Below are positions 34,701 through 42,076 of a stretch of DNA of 64,000 nt, piece by piece (within the stretch, counting starts at the first letter, position 1; every line of letters begins with the position of its first letter). This stretch comes from Notospermus geniculatus (Eukaryota > Nemertea > Pilidiophora > Heteronemertea > Lineidae). The notes beneath the pieces are model-generated. The model was not told the origin of the DNA. It did not search any database and saw nothing but the letters and a program-made list of their open reading frames with translations. The translations under genes and the position numbers were made by a program. The stretch spans positions 437,519-501,518 of the forward strand of contig NMRB01000020.1 in assembly GCA_002633025.1 (NCBI GenBank), written 5' to 3'.

Positions 34701-35934
34701 CAGTGTAACTGTCCATCCTATGTCTCTCGTGTGAAGGGTCCAGCCTGTAATCAGAAGCATGGTCAGAATGGTGTGATATGATGCGTTTATTGGGCAGTGC
34801 TTAGCTGTCAAATGTAATGCCGTCAACTGTCAAGTAATTTAGTTGAGTGTATTATGTTTTGCTTCAGTCATGTTGTTACGAACAAATTTTTGTGCAATAT
34901 TGTTTCTTCTCTTTGCTGTTATTTGTTTCTCTATAATACATAATAAGGATCATTTGTTCCTCTGCCAGGCATGTGTTTTAGGCACCTTAAAAGTAGACTG
35001 TGCTTAGCACAATTAGAGATGACAACCTCTGTGGATGAGTCTTGCCCATGGCCCCAATGCGAGTGATTTACATGACCTGAAACTCTTTTAACCAGCAGAA
35101 CTGCACTTGTCCTCACTAAATCTCAACAGAGACCTGCCAAAGTTATTGCTCTGGCTTGCCACTGAGTACCGTAACTTGCCGGATTCTGCTGGAGAAAGGC
35201 TAACTTTGCAGAACACTAACACCTCAAATGTTCAAAGCAGGTCGTGTCTTCCACACTGCATCAGCTTCAAGAGAGCAGCCAGGAAGTGAGACATGGCAGG
35301 TCTGCTTATTCTGTTGTAGATATTTTCCCCCTTCCTCATGACCTACCTCTGCTTACTTCTGACTCCCTGAGATAATTGCAATTAGATTTGTCCAGATTGC
35401 TTGAAATTCAAGGAAGATTCCCATCAGCAGAATGTCTTCCTTGGCAGAAGCGTGGATTTCAGGAATGATATGTTCCAACTCCTTTTGACTTTCTATTCTT
35501 AGTGCCATTGCTGAAAATTACCATTGCAGCCTCAAAAGCTTGCTTCAGTCTCCATGCTTTAGAAGCAGGAAACCTCTTATGATAACTTTCAGAACATTCT
35601 GGCCATCACATACATGTACCACCAGATACTCTGGTAGCACGAAAACGAAAATTTTCTGATGGTACTCTTCCTTGAATGGTGTAATTGCTGTGTGGAGTAG
35701 ATGCATTACTGACTCTTTAACAGATTTGTGCTGGTGATTTGTTTGTTTAGATTAGCTCGGCCTAACATTCTAACCTGCTGCTAACCCTGTTCTTGTTGCA
35801 GATTGCTTTGCCAGTTTTCATTCAATTTATCGCAGGATTGGGAACTTCCCCTCAAGAAAGAATCTGCCTTGCCCCTTAAAGAAGGTGTGCGGGATATGCT
35901 TGTCAAACATCACCTTTTTAGCTGGGATATATGA
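7544..35934 (+). CDS. SGSM3: SGSM3, small G protein signalling modulator 3 (TBC-SH3-RUN protein), 19 exons
   Basis: Exons: 7544-7728, 7866-7932, 8438-8568, 9462-9656, 9783-9917, 10525-10641, 10955-11033, 15901-16046, 16209-16304, 17511-17642, 17777-17965, 18144-18299, 18430-18593, 18839-18932, 19165-19235, 21190-21238, 21560-21645, 30565-30687, 35802-35934. All join in frame with GT-AG borders, giving about 770 residues from the ATG at 7579 (human SGSM3 is about 750). Domains: TBC about 130-345 with arginine finger R185 (IEKDLLR) and glutamine finger Q222 (YCQGTGM); SH3 about 510-563 ([15 protein letters not shown]); RUN about 590-760. In the family this is a cytosolic regulator of Rab/Rap GTPases. 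Both catalytic fingers are present. The true start may lie upstream: exon 1 begins mid-codon (TG GAC), so an upstream exon ending in A would create ATG. Intron 17 is inflated by an allelic duplicate contig, and an alternative last exon exists. Confidence 0.95.
7866..7932 (+). CDS. SGSM3: SGSM3 exon 2
   Basis: Encodes [15 protein letters not shown], the YYDEFGF signature of SGSM3. The donor is GTATGT and the exon ends in phase 1. Confidence 0.95.
8094..8344 (-). mobile_element. tRNA-derived SINE with (ATCT)n tail, SGSM3 intron 2
   Basis: Minus-strand copy of the same family: GCCTGGTGGTCGAGCGGTCT head, GGGTTTGGTCCCCGGCC B-box region (degenerate), and a GATA/ATCT tail at 8094-8110. It differs from the 22.6-kb copy at many positions, so it is an older insertion. 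Confidence 0.75.
8438..8568 (+). CDS. SGSM3: SGSM3 exon 3
   Basis: Encodes the pre-TBC region ending [16 protein letters not shown], nearly identical in pattern to the human protein. The acceptor is TTTTTCAG and the donor GTGGGT. Confidence 0.95.
9462..9656 (+). CDS. SGSM3: SGSM3 exon 4, start of TBC domain
   Basis: Encodes [20 protein letters not shown], then the tryptophan motif IWPRLCGAF, and ends KQIEK. This is the first half of the IxxDxxR arginine-finger motif, which is split across the intron. 195 nt, phase 0. Confidence 0.97.
9783..9917 (+). CDS. SGSM3: SGSM3 exon 5, TBC catalytic fingers
   Basis: Starts DLLRTMPSN, completing the arginine finger, and ends [10 protein letters not shown] with the glutamine finger. 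Both residues needed for dual-finger GTPase activation are present. Confidence 0.97.
10024..10503. mobile_element. hAT-like non-autonomous element in SGSM3 intron 5
   Basis: The ends are CAGGGGTTTAGA and TCTAAACCCCTG. They are flanked by the direct repeat TGTTCT at 10018-10023 and 10504-10509. The CAGGG-type ends suggest hAT, although an 8-bp duplication would be expected. There is no transposase. It stops just short of the exon 6 acceptor. Confidence 0.6.
10525..10641 (+). CDS. SGSM3: SGSM3 exon 6
   Basis: Encodes [20 protein letters not shown] and [15 protein letters not shown], the central TBC helices. 117 nt, phase 0. Confidence 0.97.
10815..10925 (+). repeat. 37-bp tandem repeat, three units
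   Basis: Units begin at 10815, 10852 and 10889, each starting GACAAAACATTGAAGAACTT, with one substitution in the third. The array ends 29 bp before exon 7, next to its polypyrimidine tract. Confidence 0.95.
10955..11033 (+). CDS. SGSM3: SGSM3 exon 7
   Basis: Encodes [15 protein letters not shown] and LVLKEHDI, continuing the TBC domain. It ends in phase 1. Confidence 0.95.
11178..11270 (-). mobile_element. tRNA-derived SINE fragment
   Basis: Read on the minus strand, TGGCCTAGTGGTTAAGGCG resembles the pol III A box. GTGGGTTCTCATCC resembles the B box with one mismatch. A long variable-arm-like insert lies between them. It does not fold as an intact tRNA. Confidence 0.5.
11316..11400 (+). mobile_element. 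tRNA-derived SINE fragment, second family
   Basis: TCAGAGTGGTGCAGTGG is A-box-like, and CTGGGTTCAAGTCCTGG is a good B box, at about tRNA spacing. The downstream sequence is unrelated to tRNA. Confidence 0.5.
11582..11829. mobile_element. MITE with TAGGGCCGTTTAGACGACA ends
   Basis: The left end TAGGGCCGTTTAGACGACAA pairs with the right end TTGTCTAAATGGCCCTA. Internal complementary blocks (AATGTGG..., ATTGGACTGCATTGG) give further secondary structure. No coding capacity. Confidence 0.7.
15901..16046 (+). CDS. SGSM3: SGSM3 exon 8
   Basis: Encodes [20 protein letters not shown] and [19 protein letters not shown], the last part of the TBC domain, very close to human. It starts in phase 1. Confidence 0.97.
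16209..16304 (+). CDS. SGSM3: SGSM3 exon 9
   Basis: Encodes [20 protein letters not shown] and ends DELIE, matching the human stretch around SIFNTLSDIP. 96 nt, phase 0. Confidence 0.93.
16383..16505. mobile_element. Small MITE of the GGGCCGTATTCTAGAAGC family, copy 1
   Basis: The ends TAGGTCCCGTATTCTAGAAGC and GCTTCTAGAATACGGCCCTA are complementary. The centre contains CCTCCAAACAATAGCTAAAG. Relatives are at 47700-47819 and 48031-48120. Confidence 0.8.
17511..17642 (+). CDS. SGSM3: SGSM3 exon 10
   Basis: Encodes [20 protein letters not shown] followed by LMADQGA, matching human [19 protein letters not shown]. The acceptor is TTTCTGCAG. 132 nt, phase 0. Confidence 0.96.
17777..17965 (+). CDS. 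SGSM3: SGSM3 exon 11
   Basis: Encodes a basic stretch [10 protein letters not shown], then [20 protein letters not shown] and [12 protein letters not shown], the linker between TBC and SH3. 189 nt, phase 0. Confidence 0.96.
18144..18299 (+). CDS. SGSM3: SGSM3 exon 12, start of SH3
   Basis: Encodes [17 protein letters not shown], then [20 protein letters not shown] and FRKNDIIT. The ALLDF motif starts the SH3 domain. 156 nt, phase 0. Confidence 0.97.
18430..18593 (+). CDS. SGSM3: SGSM3 exon 13, end of SH3
   Basis: Encodes [20 protein letters not shown] and [14 protein letters not shown], completing the SH3 domain with its conserved tryptophans. The donor is GT at 18594: the exon ends GGG GT and the split valine codon is completed by exon 14. 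Confidence 0.97.
18839..18932 (+). CDS. SGSM3: SGSM3 exon 14, start of RUN domain
   Basis: Encodes [20 protein letters not shown] and HPWLFIEE. This is the first RUN helix region, with the FEHGLK signature. Confidence 0.97.
19165..19235 (+). CDS. SGSM3: SGSM3 exon 15
   Basis: Encodes [19 protein letters not shown], matching human [18 protein letters not shown]. It ends in phase 2. Confidence 0.95.
20506..20760. mobile_element. MITE with TAAGCTAGGAATCCA ends, SGSM3 intron 15
   Basis: The left end TAAGCTAGGAATCCACTGCTG is complementary, with mismatches, to the right end CAATGGTGGATTCCTAGCTTTA. The interior also pairs in part. There is no coding capacity; the long frames here are chance. Confidence 0.7.
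21190..21238 (+). CDS. SGSM3: SGSM3 exon 16
   Basis: A 49-nt exon encoding [16 protein letters not shown], nearly identical to human. The acceptor is GTTTTAG and the donor GTAAGT. Confidence 0.95.
21413..21507. repeat. Small inverted-repeat element with GGCGCAGT hairpin
   Basis: AAATGTTTTAATT / AATTAAAACATTT form the outer ends. GTAAGGCGCAGT/ACTGCGCCCTAC forms an inner stem around GATATATATATGA. Confidence 0.6.
21560..21645 (+). CDS. SGSM3: SGSM3 exon 17
   Basis: Encodes [19 protein letters not shown] and FRSLICCGL. It ends in phase 2 (AA|GTAAGT) and resumes at 30565. The 8.9-kb intron between them is lengthened by a misassembled allelic contig. Confidence 0.96.
21748..22377 (+). mobile_element. 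Tc1/mariner-like element, truncated by the assembly gap
   Basis: Begins TACAGTCGTCCTCAAATTTA followed by TTCATACCCC, the typical terminal repeat of many Tc1/mariner elements with a TA target. The AT-rich interior has no transposase frame. The other end would fall within or beyond the N run at 22378, so full length is unknown. Confidence 0.5.
22378..22548. other. Assembly gap (171 N)
   Basis: A run of N joining the AT-rich element on the left to an allelic duplicate contig on the right. Confidence 0.99.
22586..22866 (+). mobile_element. tRNA-derived SINE with (ATCT)n tail, copy A
   Basis: GGCCTGGTGGTTGAGCGGTC is A-box-like and GTGGGTTCGATCCCTGG carries a perfect B box. The body contains GGGTTATGAAGCTTCAAATT, and the element ends in ATCTATCTATCTATCTT. 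The same element is at 26423-26703 (allele) and 8094-8344 (minus strand). Confidence 0.75.
24761..25009. mobile_element. MITE present only in allelic copy A
   Basis: The ends TATAGACAAATCCCAAATT and AATTTGGGATTCGTCTATA are complementary. Inner blocks GCGCACTTCCGCCGAAATAG and CTATTTCGGCGGAAGTGCGC pair perfectly. The other allele reads straight from GATGTGT to AAAATCCTAAACAT at about 28580, an empty site. Confidence 0.8.
25173..25309. mobile_element. MITE with TAGGCTGGCTTTCCATTCA ends
   Basis: The left end TAGGCTGGCTTTCCATTCA pairs with the right end TGAATGGAATGCCAGCCTA. It is present in both alleles (the other at about 28873-29009). Confidence 0.75.
25309..25398. mobile_element. Short MITE abutting the previous one
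   Basis: AAAGCCTGCCGCACACTGGA pairs with the end ATGCGGCAGGCTTT. Inner TATCTGCTGAGCA/TGCTCAGCAGATA pair perfectly. In the other allele the right half is replaced by unrelated sequence (about 29044-29137). Confidence 0.65.
25984..25984. other. Single-N contig junction
   Basis: The duplicated segment ends exactly here: the other copy continues past TATCAT at 29714 into different sequence. Confidence 0.95.
26423..26703 (+). mobile_element. tRNA-derived SINE, copy B (allele of 22586-22866)
   Basis: Nearly identical to the copy A SINE, with the same ATCT tail, so the insertion predates the split of the two haplotypes. Confidence 0.75.
28604..28729. mobile_element. MITE present only in allelic copy B
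   Basis: CATTGGGTCATATGAATAAA and its complement TTTATTCATATCACTCAATG form the ends, with GCAAATGC/GCATTTGC inside. Copy A has only CATGGAGATTGTCTTTGTG at this place, the empty site. Confidence 0.75.
30565..30687 (+). CDS. SGSM3: SGSM3 exon 18, last shared exon
   Basis: Encodes [20 protein letters not shown], then [20 protein letters not shown], the conserved C-terminal RUN region. It ends in phase 2 (CTA AG|GTAAGT) and can join in frame to either of two different last exons. Confidence 0.97.
30792..30920. repeat. Hairpin element in SGSM3 intron 18
   Basis: AGGATGCATCCCCCACAGTA pairs imperfectly with CTGCTATGGGAGGATGCCT. CCTCTTCATGCACTTACACA pairs with TGTGTGCAAGTGTATGAAGAGG around the centre near 30849. 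Confidence 0.65.
31583..31743. mobile_element. MITE with GGGCGGCGCACACGAGC ends and TAA target duplication, copy A only
   Basis: The ends AGGGCGGCGCACACGAGC and GCTCGTGTGCGCCGCCCT are perfect inverted repeats flanked by TAA (31580-31582 and 31744-31746). A 3-bp TAA duplication suggests PIF/Harbinger mobilisation. The other allele has an empty site at about 33070. Confidence 0.8.
32526..32661 (+). CDS. SGSM3: SGSM3 alternative last exon (allele A)
   Basis: Acceptor TTCCTTTTCCAG; starts in the phase left by exon 18. It encodes [16 protein letters not shown], a divergent middle ([14 protein letters not shown]), then [14 protein letters not shown] and TGA. It is a clear paralogue of exon 19, one codon longer, with an intact frame, acceptor and stop. 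Use of this exon would give a RUN-domain end that differs from the canonical one. Polyadenylation signals follow the allele B copy at 34441 and 34553. Expression cannot be judged from sequence. Confidence 0.85.
32776..32776. other. Single-N contig junction
   Basis: Separates the end of allelic copy A (AATAGCCATGA) from the start of copy B (GATAATTTACTG). Confidence 0.95.
33168..33491. mobile_element. MITE with long perfect arms, copy B only
   Basis: CGAAGGCCGATCTGCTCACC on the left and GGTGAGCAGATCGGCCTTCA on the right continue pairing for about 75 bp, through TTCGAGAAATAGACCTG/CAGGTCTATTTCTCGAA. The corresponding site in copy A (about 31815-31845) has no such insertion. Confidence 0.8.
34112..34247 (+). 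CDS. SGSM3: SGSM3 alternative last exon (allele B)
   Basis: Identical to 32526-32661 over all 136 nt, although the surrounding alleles differ. This supports selective constraint and therefore function. It is followed by AATAAA at 34441-34446 and 34553-34558. Confidence 0.85.
34441..34558 (+). terminator. Two AATAAA polyadenylation signals after the alternative last exon
   Basis: AATAAA occurs at 34441-34446 and 34553-34558, 194 and 306 nt after the alternative stop codon, well before the canonical last exon at 35802. Confidence 0.45.
35802..35934 (+). CDS. SGSM3: SGSM3 exon 19, canonical last exon
   Basis: Acceptor TTCTTGTTGCAG. It encodes [16 protein letters not shown], then [20 protein letters not shown] and TGA, almost the human C-terminus. 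AATAAA motifs follow at about 37119, 38046 and 38414; the real 3' end is undecided. Confidence 0.97.
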
Positions 35935-35989
35935 GTCTGATGGATGCTTGGATAGAGGAAAGGTGCCTGTTGTGTGTGTGTTTACAAAA

Positions 35990-36208
35990 CATATGTGACC
36001 CGCGACAGCAAAATGAGTCGGAATGCGACTCGGAATGAGTCGGAATGCGCCCGAAAGAACTAAGATGATACCAGAGAACAATTTCAGAAATGGACAAAGT
36101 CAAATTTCACAATGGGCAGACAATGCTGAAATCAACAAACCCGTTGGTTCACCTTGGGTCTTCTTCTGTGCGCATTCCAACTCATTTTGCTGTCACGGGT
36201 CACATATG
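35990..36208. mobile_element. MITE in the SGSM3 3' UTR region
   Basis: The ends ATATGTGACCCGCGACAGCA and TGCTGTCACGGGTCACATAT continue into AAAATGAGTCGGAATGCG / CGCATTCCAACTCATTTT. It lies 56 bp after the canonical stop codon and so is probably transcribed. Confidence 0.8.
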
Positions 36209-39200
36209 GAAGTAGCAACTTGATTTTCTGTCCAGCACAGCAAATCTTTCTTCCTTTGCCATTTCGAATCAAATTTCTCTGGTCACAATTATTTTATTTA
36301 GTATTTCTACTGAGTCAGATATATTGGTTAGTTCAGGGAATAATGTCCTTAGACTGACAAAGCTTATGCGCTGTACAGATTGTAATGCAAAAGTGATTGA
36401 AAGTATCTCAGCCGTAAGCTGTCTCTTGAGAAGATGAACATCATACATGTATTCGTCACTGTTTTACAATACAATGCTGTTGCTCAGAGATAATCAATGT
36501 CTGGTTCCTTTTCTCCCAATGTTACTGGTCATTCATAAGGAATTTATCGAAAGCCTTCAAATCTGTTTCTTTACATATTGCTGTGTTGTCATCAGACAAC
36601 CAACATGCATTTTGATTGGAATGACAAATCAGTGTTTAGCATTGGAGCAAAAAGTTCATTTGATGTTTTCCAAAAATTAATTTCAAGAAGACGAAAGTAT
36701 GATGTTGAAACAGTCAAGAACTTAATGAACTTTATGAATGGCCAAAAAAATTGCCCATGGTTGGTCCTGCCCCGTAGCTACAAACACTGCCTGTTTTATT
36801 TTGGGGGATAGAGTTTGTGTAATGCATGTGGTGATGGAGGTAACATCTTCAGTAAATCAGGGGGTTGGGTGATCCATCATTCTTTACTGGTGTTATAGGA
36901 GACTTGTAGATGTTGCTTAGGCAGTTGCTGAGGGAAAGAAAGGCTTATACCGGTAGTTAGGAATATTCAGAGATACTGTAATGTCTGATGCAACATCCTG
37001 CAATCAAGTGATGTTGAAAAATGTTGCTGTAGTAGCTTGTGAGAGGCTTCACATTCTATGCCAGGTTGACTTGACAAGGTGGCCAGACCCCTGGTTCCTG
37101 AAGTCAGGCTGGTATTCTAATAAATCATTTCAAAAATAACGGACCAAATACCAATTCACTTTTAGCCATCCCATATCAATATAAGTTGTTCCAAAGAATG
37201 CTTCTCCTGTTATATTCTTGATATTACTACTTGATTCTTTCTAGTCTTCTTCTTCAGACAATATAATGTGTATATACTACTTATCTGTCTAGTTCAAAGA
37301 GATATTTTTATATGCTTTTTGATCGTGTGCCAGTGTAATAGACATGTTCCCTGCTTTTAAGGCAATAATCACTTATTAGCCACACAAGTAGAATCATGCT
37401 GTGTTCTATTGCAACTTTGAAATTGCTATCTTTTCTCCATTGCTGAAAAGGAGTTTTAAGATAGTGGTCAAAGCATGTATGCAAAATTTGTTCTAGTCAT
37501 TCTCAACAGATATTTATTTTTTCCTACATTCCTAGTGACTGTAAAAGTGCAATAACCTCTGAATTTTAGTGGTTCAAACTCTTTAGGAGCTTTGCCCAGA
37601 ATGTTGTTATACCAGAGACCAGTCTTAGAAAGAATCTGCATTTCTGCCAATATCCTTTAAAAGTTTGCCATGGCCTACAGGTTCTACAAAATTAATATAT
37701 TGATTTGTGTAGAAAAAAATTGTGCCAGACTCCTCGTTGGCTGCAATGTGCTCGCCTGTTGCAGTTCAGAGCGTTAAAGGGCATAATAATATATTTTGGG
37801 CATTTCTGCTTGATGTACCCTGCATGTATCGTTGGTTGTGGTTGAGTTCTTGCTTCCGGCGAAGGAGCGGCTGTTGGTTGGGTTGGAGCGCTACGTTGGG
37901 GTCTTAGCTCCATTCAGACTTATTTCAGATGTACCCTACCTGTCAGTCAGCTGTCAATGCATAACGTGTTTTGGAGGGGTAGACTATTTATGCAACCATG
38001 GCCATGTTGGTTTCAGTTCTTGTCCGATATCCGATAGGCCTATGCCTGTTCCAAATAAATCTTCTTGGGATGCAACCTGTGATACACCTTATGTTATCCA
38101 TTGATGCATTCCGTATCGTCTAAAAATCTTGTTTTTTCTTTCAATTAGAGAATGGGATGACCAACTGGCAAGTGTCCCCTTGCCAAAATTGTTGAGTATT
38201 GGTTTTGTTTTAAATGATATTGAACGTTGAATGGCTAGTTTTGAGCTGGTGGAATGTATATATTGATTACCATGGCATTCTTGTCATGGCCAGATAATGT
38301 TGTGAATATTCTGAAATATACATGTAATACATGTAAGTAACGTTATTAGTAGTCTGTACATATTGTTAGGCATTTCAAATATGTATATGTATATGTGTAA
38401 AAATAAGCGTGATAATAAAGGATACGCATGATAGTCATAATTTGAGTTGCATTTATTTTTTCCCGCCTTGTTCATGCCAAGGTCATTATGTCACGTACAT
38501 TATGGTCATTGTAATGTCAAGATGGCTGCCATGGCGGCCATTTTGAATATCTCTCCCTGACAATAACTTGAGAACTGCTGGAGGAATTGATCGCAAAGTT
38601 CTGTGGTGGGCCTTGGGTGGATAGAGGAAGACACCTTTCGAGAACCAGGGCCTTTGCACCACCAAGATGGCTGCCATGCCAACCATTTTGAATAGTGTAA
38701 GGGTGATTACTGAAGAACTGTCGTAATGTAACAAGGGTATCGCGGGGGTATTGCCCCGCAATCACTGGTCATCTATGTACTTGTTTATTTGTTTTCTTGG
38801 CATACACTAATACTGGCGAAGAAGATTCTTTTACCGTTGCTTTTATTTGGAACAAGACCTCAGAAGTTCGAGGGTATTTTCCTCTGATTTTCCCCGGTGA
38901 TTTTCATCATCATCATCATCAAAATGTCTCCCATGCTTCGTGGTTGTCATTGGCGATATCCTAGAAGCTTCTAATCTCAATCCAACAAAAAATTCATTAA
39001 TGTGAGGCAAAATAATTGCCATCTGACCCGCCGATGTACCTGTTCACCGGTAGCAATTATTTTCCGAGGTGGGCGCGAGTTGTACGCCTTGATTACACGC
39101 CTACGCTCTTATATTTATATTCATATGACACCTCAATGTTCTTTCATTGGTAATTCCCTCGTACCGTAAATAGGTGAAGTGGCTGACCTTGCTCCGTGGC

Positions 39201-40729
39201 CTTCATGTGATGATTATGGGGTAATCATTCAGATGAGGTAGCTCGGTCCTTGACATGTCATAGCATGGAGTGATTGAGAGCTCAGCCGTCAAAATTACTA
39301 CTACGGGCTGTTTCAGATCGGTTGAAGAAGGTCATTCTTCACGGAAAACCCTGCTTCATCAAAATTACGAACTGAGTATCTTAATTCTTAATGGAAAACG
39401 AACCTAAGTTCGTCATTTCGTCATTTTGATGAAGCAGAGTTTTTCAGTGTTGGAGGATTTCAAAACCCTCTTCTAACAGAGCAGTACATATTCCTTCTTG
39501 TTAAAGCGCCACTGTGTGCATTAGGTTTTCTATCTCGTGGCGGCCGACGTAACCTTTCACCTTTGGGCAACCTCGTTAGTGAGTGATGCATGCTCGACAA
39601 GACTGTTCAAATCTAGCTATCTGAATGACCTAAGTTACCAATTTGGCATGGAGACTGTTGCCACACATAAAATAATGAGTTGACGCATGGTACCTTACTT
39701 GATGAAAGGTTATTCACTCAATGACAGCGCGTTGAACTTCTCAAGTGCTGAAAATGATGGCGGCCATTTTTGTCAGCTAAGGTTTCGTCATAGTATCAGT
39801 CTAACCTAGGTGTTACCACTGGCTTTGTATGGGTTGGACAGGACACCAGTCTTATCATGTTGGTCCCCGATTCCGCCACCAGGTGAGGGATACTAAGAGT
39901 TATATTTCATGCATAGAGTGGCACTTTGGGATGATGGCAAAATAGAGGAACATCATTCGATGTAATTGTCAGAATTACTTGGCATATGTTCTGTTACCAA
40001 GGATGGTACAGCAATGTAGCTTTCACGTCGTGTGAATGACCGATCGACCAATCTTATTTAAACCGGGTTTCTTATAGGAAATTGACTCTTACTCCCAGTG
40101 ACTGGAAGTGATCAATCAAATCATGCTGGCCCTTAGAGCAAATCAAATTTTTATCTTAGCTTGATCTTTGTCGCTTTAGAGTGCAGTGATCTATCGAGAA
40201 ATGACAGCTGATTCAGGGAGATGTTGATTATTTTTGCCGCTGGATGCGCCGAGCGGCGGTACGCGGTGAAATTTCATGAACAGATTGAGAAAGGATGGGT
40301 AAATAAGTAAACTGAAGGCGCATTTAAATGACGTACGAGGTGATGTAAAGCATTGGTTTGTATACCTTGTTCAGGTATCATGTATAGTAGGAAGATACTT
40401 GAATGACGTTATAAATTAACGTGTGATGCGGCTATAAACAAGGGAACGTATAGTAATCCGTTGTTGTTACAACTGAAAATTACTGCAAATGATACTGGCG
40501 CTCGTAAACTTGTAGGCCTACTGTGGGAGCTTCCGTTTCTAACGGAAAATATATCACTATTACTGTTAGCCAACTGCCTCTCCTCATAACACAGCCAATT
40601 TTATGCTTGTTCCATGGCGTAAGTCAATCGCTGAGTTTTTCTGACGGGATATTTTTGCACCAAACGAGTACATGTACTCCTGGACCCGTTTCTCGATTTC
40701 CGCGATCCCCGCGACAAATTCATCGGTAT
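36209..40729. other. 3' flank of SGSM3 and intergenic DNA
   Basis: No coding exon recognised. It contains a direct pair of AAGATGGCTGCCATG blocks (about 38519 and 38663) and an inverted repeat at 39343-39448 (CTGCTTCATCAAAATTACGA against TTTTGATGAAGCAG). AATAAA at 37119, 38046 and 38414 are candidates for the end of the long SGSM3 transcript. Confidence 0.5.
39343..39448. repeat. Inverted repeat
   Basis: AAAACCCTGCTTCATCAAAA pairs with ATTTTGATGAAGCAGAGTTTTT around an AT-rich centre containing GAACCTAAGTTC. Confidence 0.6.
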
Positions 40730-40888
40730 AAGGCTGCTTTTCCACGAGACGTTTGCGGGCGCGGAATAGGAGGCGGGCGCGGGTGGAAAAAATCGAACCA
40801 ACGTATTTCCCTTTAGACGTTTCACCCGCACCCGCTCCCGCCACCGAAACCGCGTCCGCAAACGTCTCGTGGAAAAAAAAGCAGCCTT
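40730..40888. mobile_element. MITE with AAGGCTGCTTTTCCACGAGACG ends, copy 1
   Basis: AAGGCTGCTTTTCCACGAGA is matched by TCTCGTGGAAAAAAAAGCAG followed by CCTT. Inner blocks GTTTGCGGGCGCGG / CCGCGTCCGCAAAC also pair. Same family as 41033-41192. Confidence 0.8.
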
Positions 40889-40891
40889 AAA

Positions 40892-41031
40892 GCAAGGTTC
40901 ATTGGCACACGGTTCCGATCCGTTTCCAGTCCGTTTGCCCCTAGTTTTCCGGATACGACAACGCTGAAGTCCATTTGATAGATTTTTTGCGGACCTGAAT
41001 CGGACCAATTCCGTGTGCCAATGAACCTTGC
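40892..41031. mobile_element. MITE with GCAAGGTTCATTGGCACACGG ends
   Basis: The terminal repeat GCAAGGTTCATTGGCACACG is perfect against CGTGTGCCAATGAACCTTGC. GTCCGTTTGCCCCTAGTTTTC lies inside. A relative is at 63842-63962. Confidence 0.8.
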
Positions 41032-41032
41032 T

Positions 41033-41192
41033 AGGCAGCTGCTTTTCCACACGAGACGTTTGCGGGCGCGGAAAAGGAGGCGGGCGCGGTTGCGACTGAA
41101 ACAGCTAAATGGAAATACGTTGGATCGATTTTTTCTACCCGCGCCCGCTTCCTATTCCGCGCCCGCAAACGTCTCGTGGAAAAGCAGCTTTA
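41033..41192. mobile_element. MITE with GCTGCTTTTCCACACGAGACG ends, copy 2
   Basis: Same terminal and internal GC-rich blocks as 40730-40888, in reverse partner order. The element between them (40892-41031) is of another family. Confidence 0.8.
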
Positions 41193-41193
41193 A

Positions 41194-41248
41194 TAGACTG
41201 GTCTCTTGCCCTCCTGACGGAGCGTCTCGAGGGCAGGAGACCAGTCTA
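41194..41248. repeat. Short perfect hairpin
   Basis: TAGACTGGTCTC...TGCCCTC pairs with GAGGGCAGGAGACCAGTCTA around CTGACGGAGCGTCTC. Confidence 0.7.
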
Positions 41249-41966
41249 CAGCATCCTACTGTTCTGGAGCTAGAGCTCGCAGTCCCTGGCTTGATTTATA
41301 CTGTTGTCGTGGGCAAAAAATTGCCCTCCTTGTTTCATTTTATGAAATAAGCAGCCTGATTATGAAATATGCTTCTGCTCCACTGACATTTCGAAGTTAT
41401 ATGTAAGCTACTAGTATTCCGTTGACGCCGATGTGACTTTCGTACGGGTGAACTACCACTTATGCCATGGCGTAAACATCGGTAGACGACATTCCAGCAC
41501 TCGATGGTCTCCACAAACGAAGGGTGTCTAGCCCCATCTAGGGTCCAACAACATCTATTTCCGGAGGAGACGTTAGCTTTACGTCTCATTACACATGGTC
41601 AGACATCAGTCCTGCTGTGGGTCGTTATGTCGTCTGCCGTAGCGTCTCCGTGTTGACTCGTCAACGTTCCGGTCCACTGACTCAGCTGATCATGTTATTG
41701 GTTTCATTTACACCGCGAAATTGCATCTTTCGGAGTGATTTCGGCATGATAATATTTTTCATTCGATCGCATGTAAAATATTCATACTGTATGTTCAGCC
41801 GGAATATTTTTCGCAAGGGGTACGTGATGATTTTAGCGTCTCACATTTTTCTACCGATTCGGAATGCTTGTGTTTGCTCTGGAATCTACAAATTCTATGC
41901 AGCTTCCGTTGGTGATTCCTGAGTGAGCAAAATCGACGTATGTTTCCCCCGCCCAATCTACACATT

Positions 41967-42076
41967 TAGGGCGGCTTTCCATTGGAGCATTTCCGTGCGC
42001 GGAAACGCTCGAAAGCATTGTTTTTTTCCGCGGCGTTGGTCACGGCGCGGAAAAAATGCTTTCGAAGCCGCCCTTA
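41967..42076. mobile_element. MITE with TAAGGGCGGCTT-type ends
   Basis: AGGGCGGCTTTCCATTGG opposes CGAAGCCGCCCTT, with GCGGAAACGCTCGAAAGCATT and AATGCTTTCG inside. The ends resemble the 31583-31743 element only at GGGCGGC. Confidence 0.65.

Noticed and set aside
40601-41050. 149-codon minus-strand frame, Arg-rich
   Set aside because: It spans two MITEs; the Arg-rich text is the GC-rich terminal repeat.
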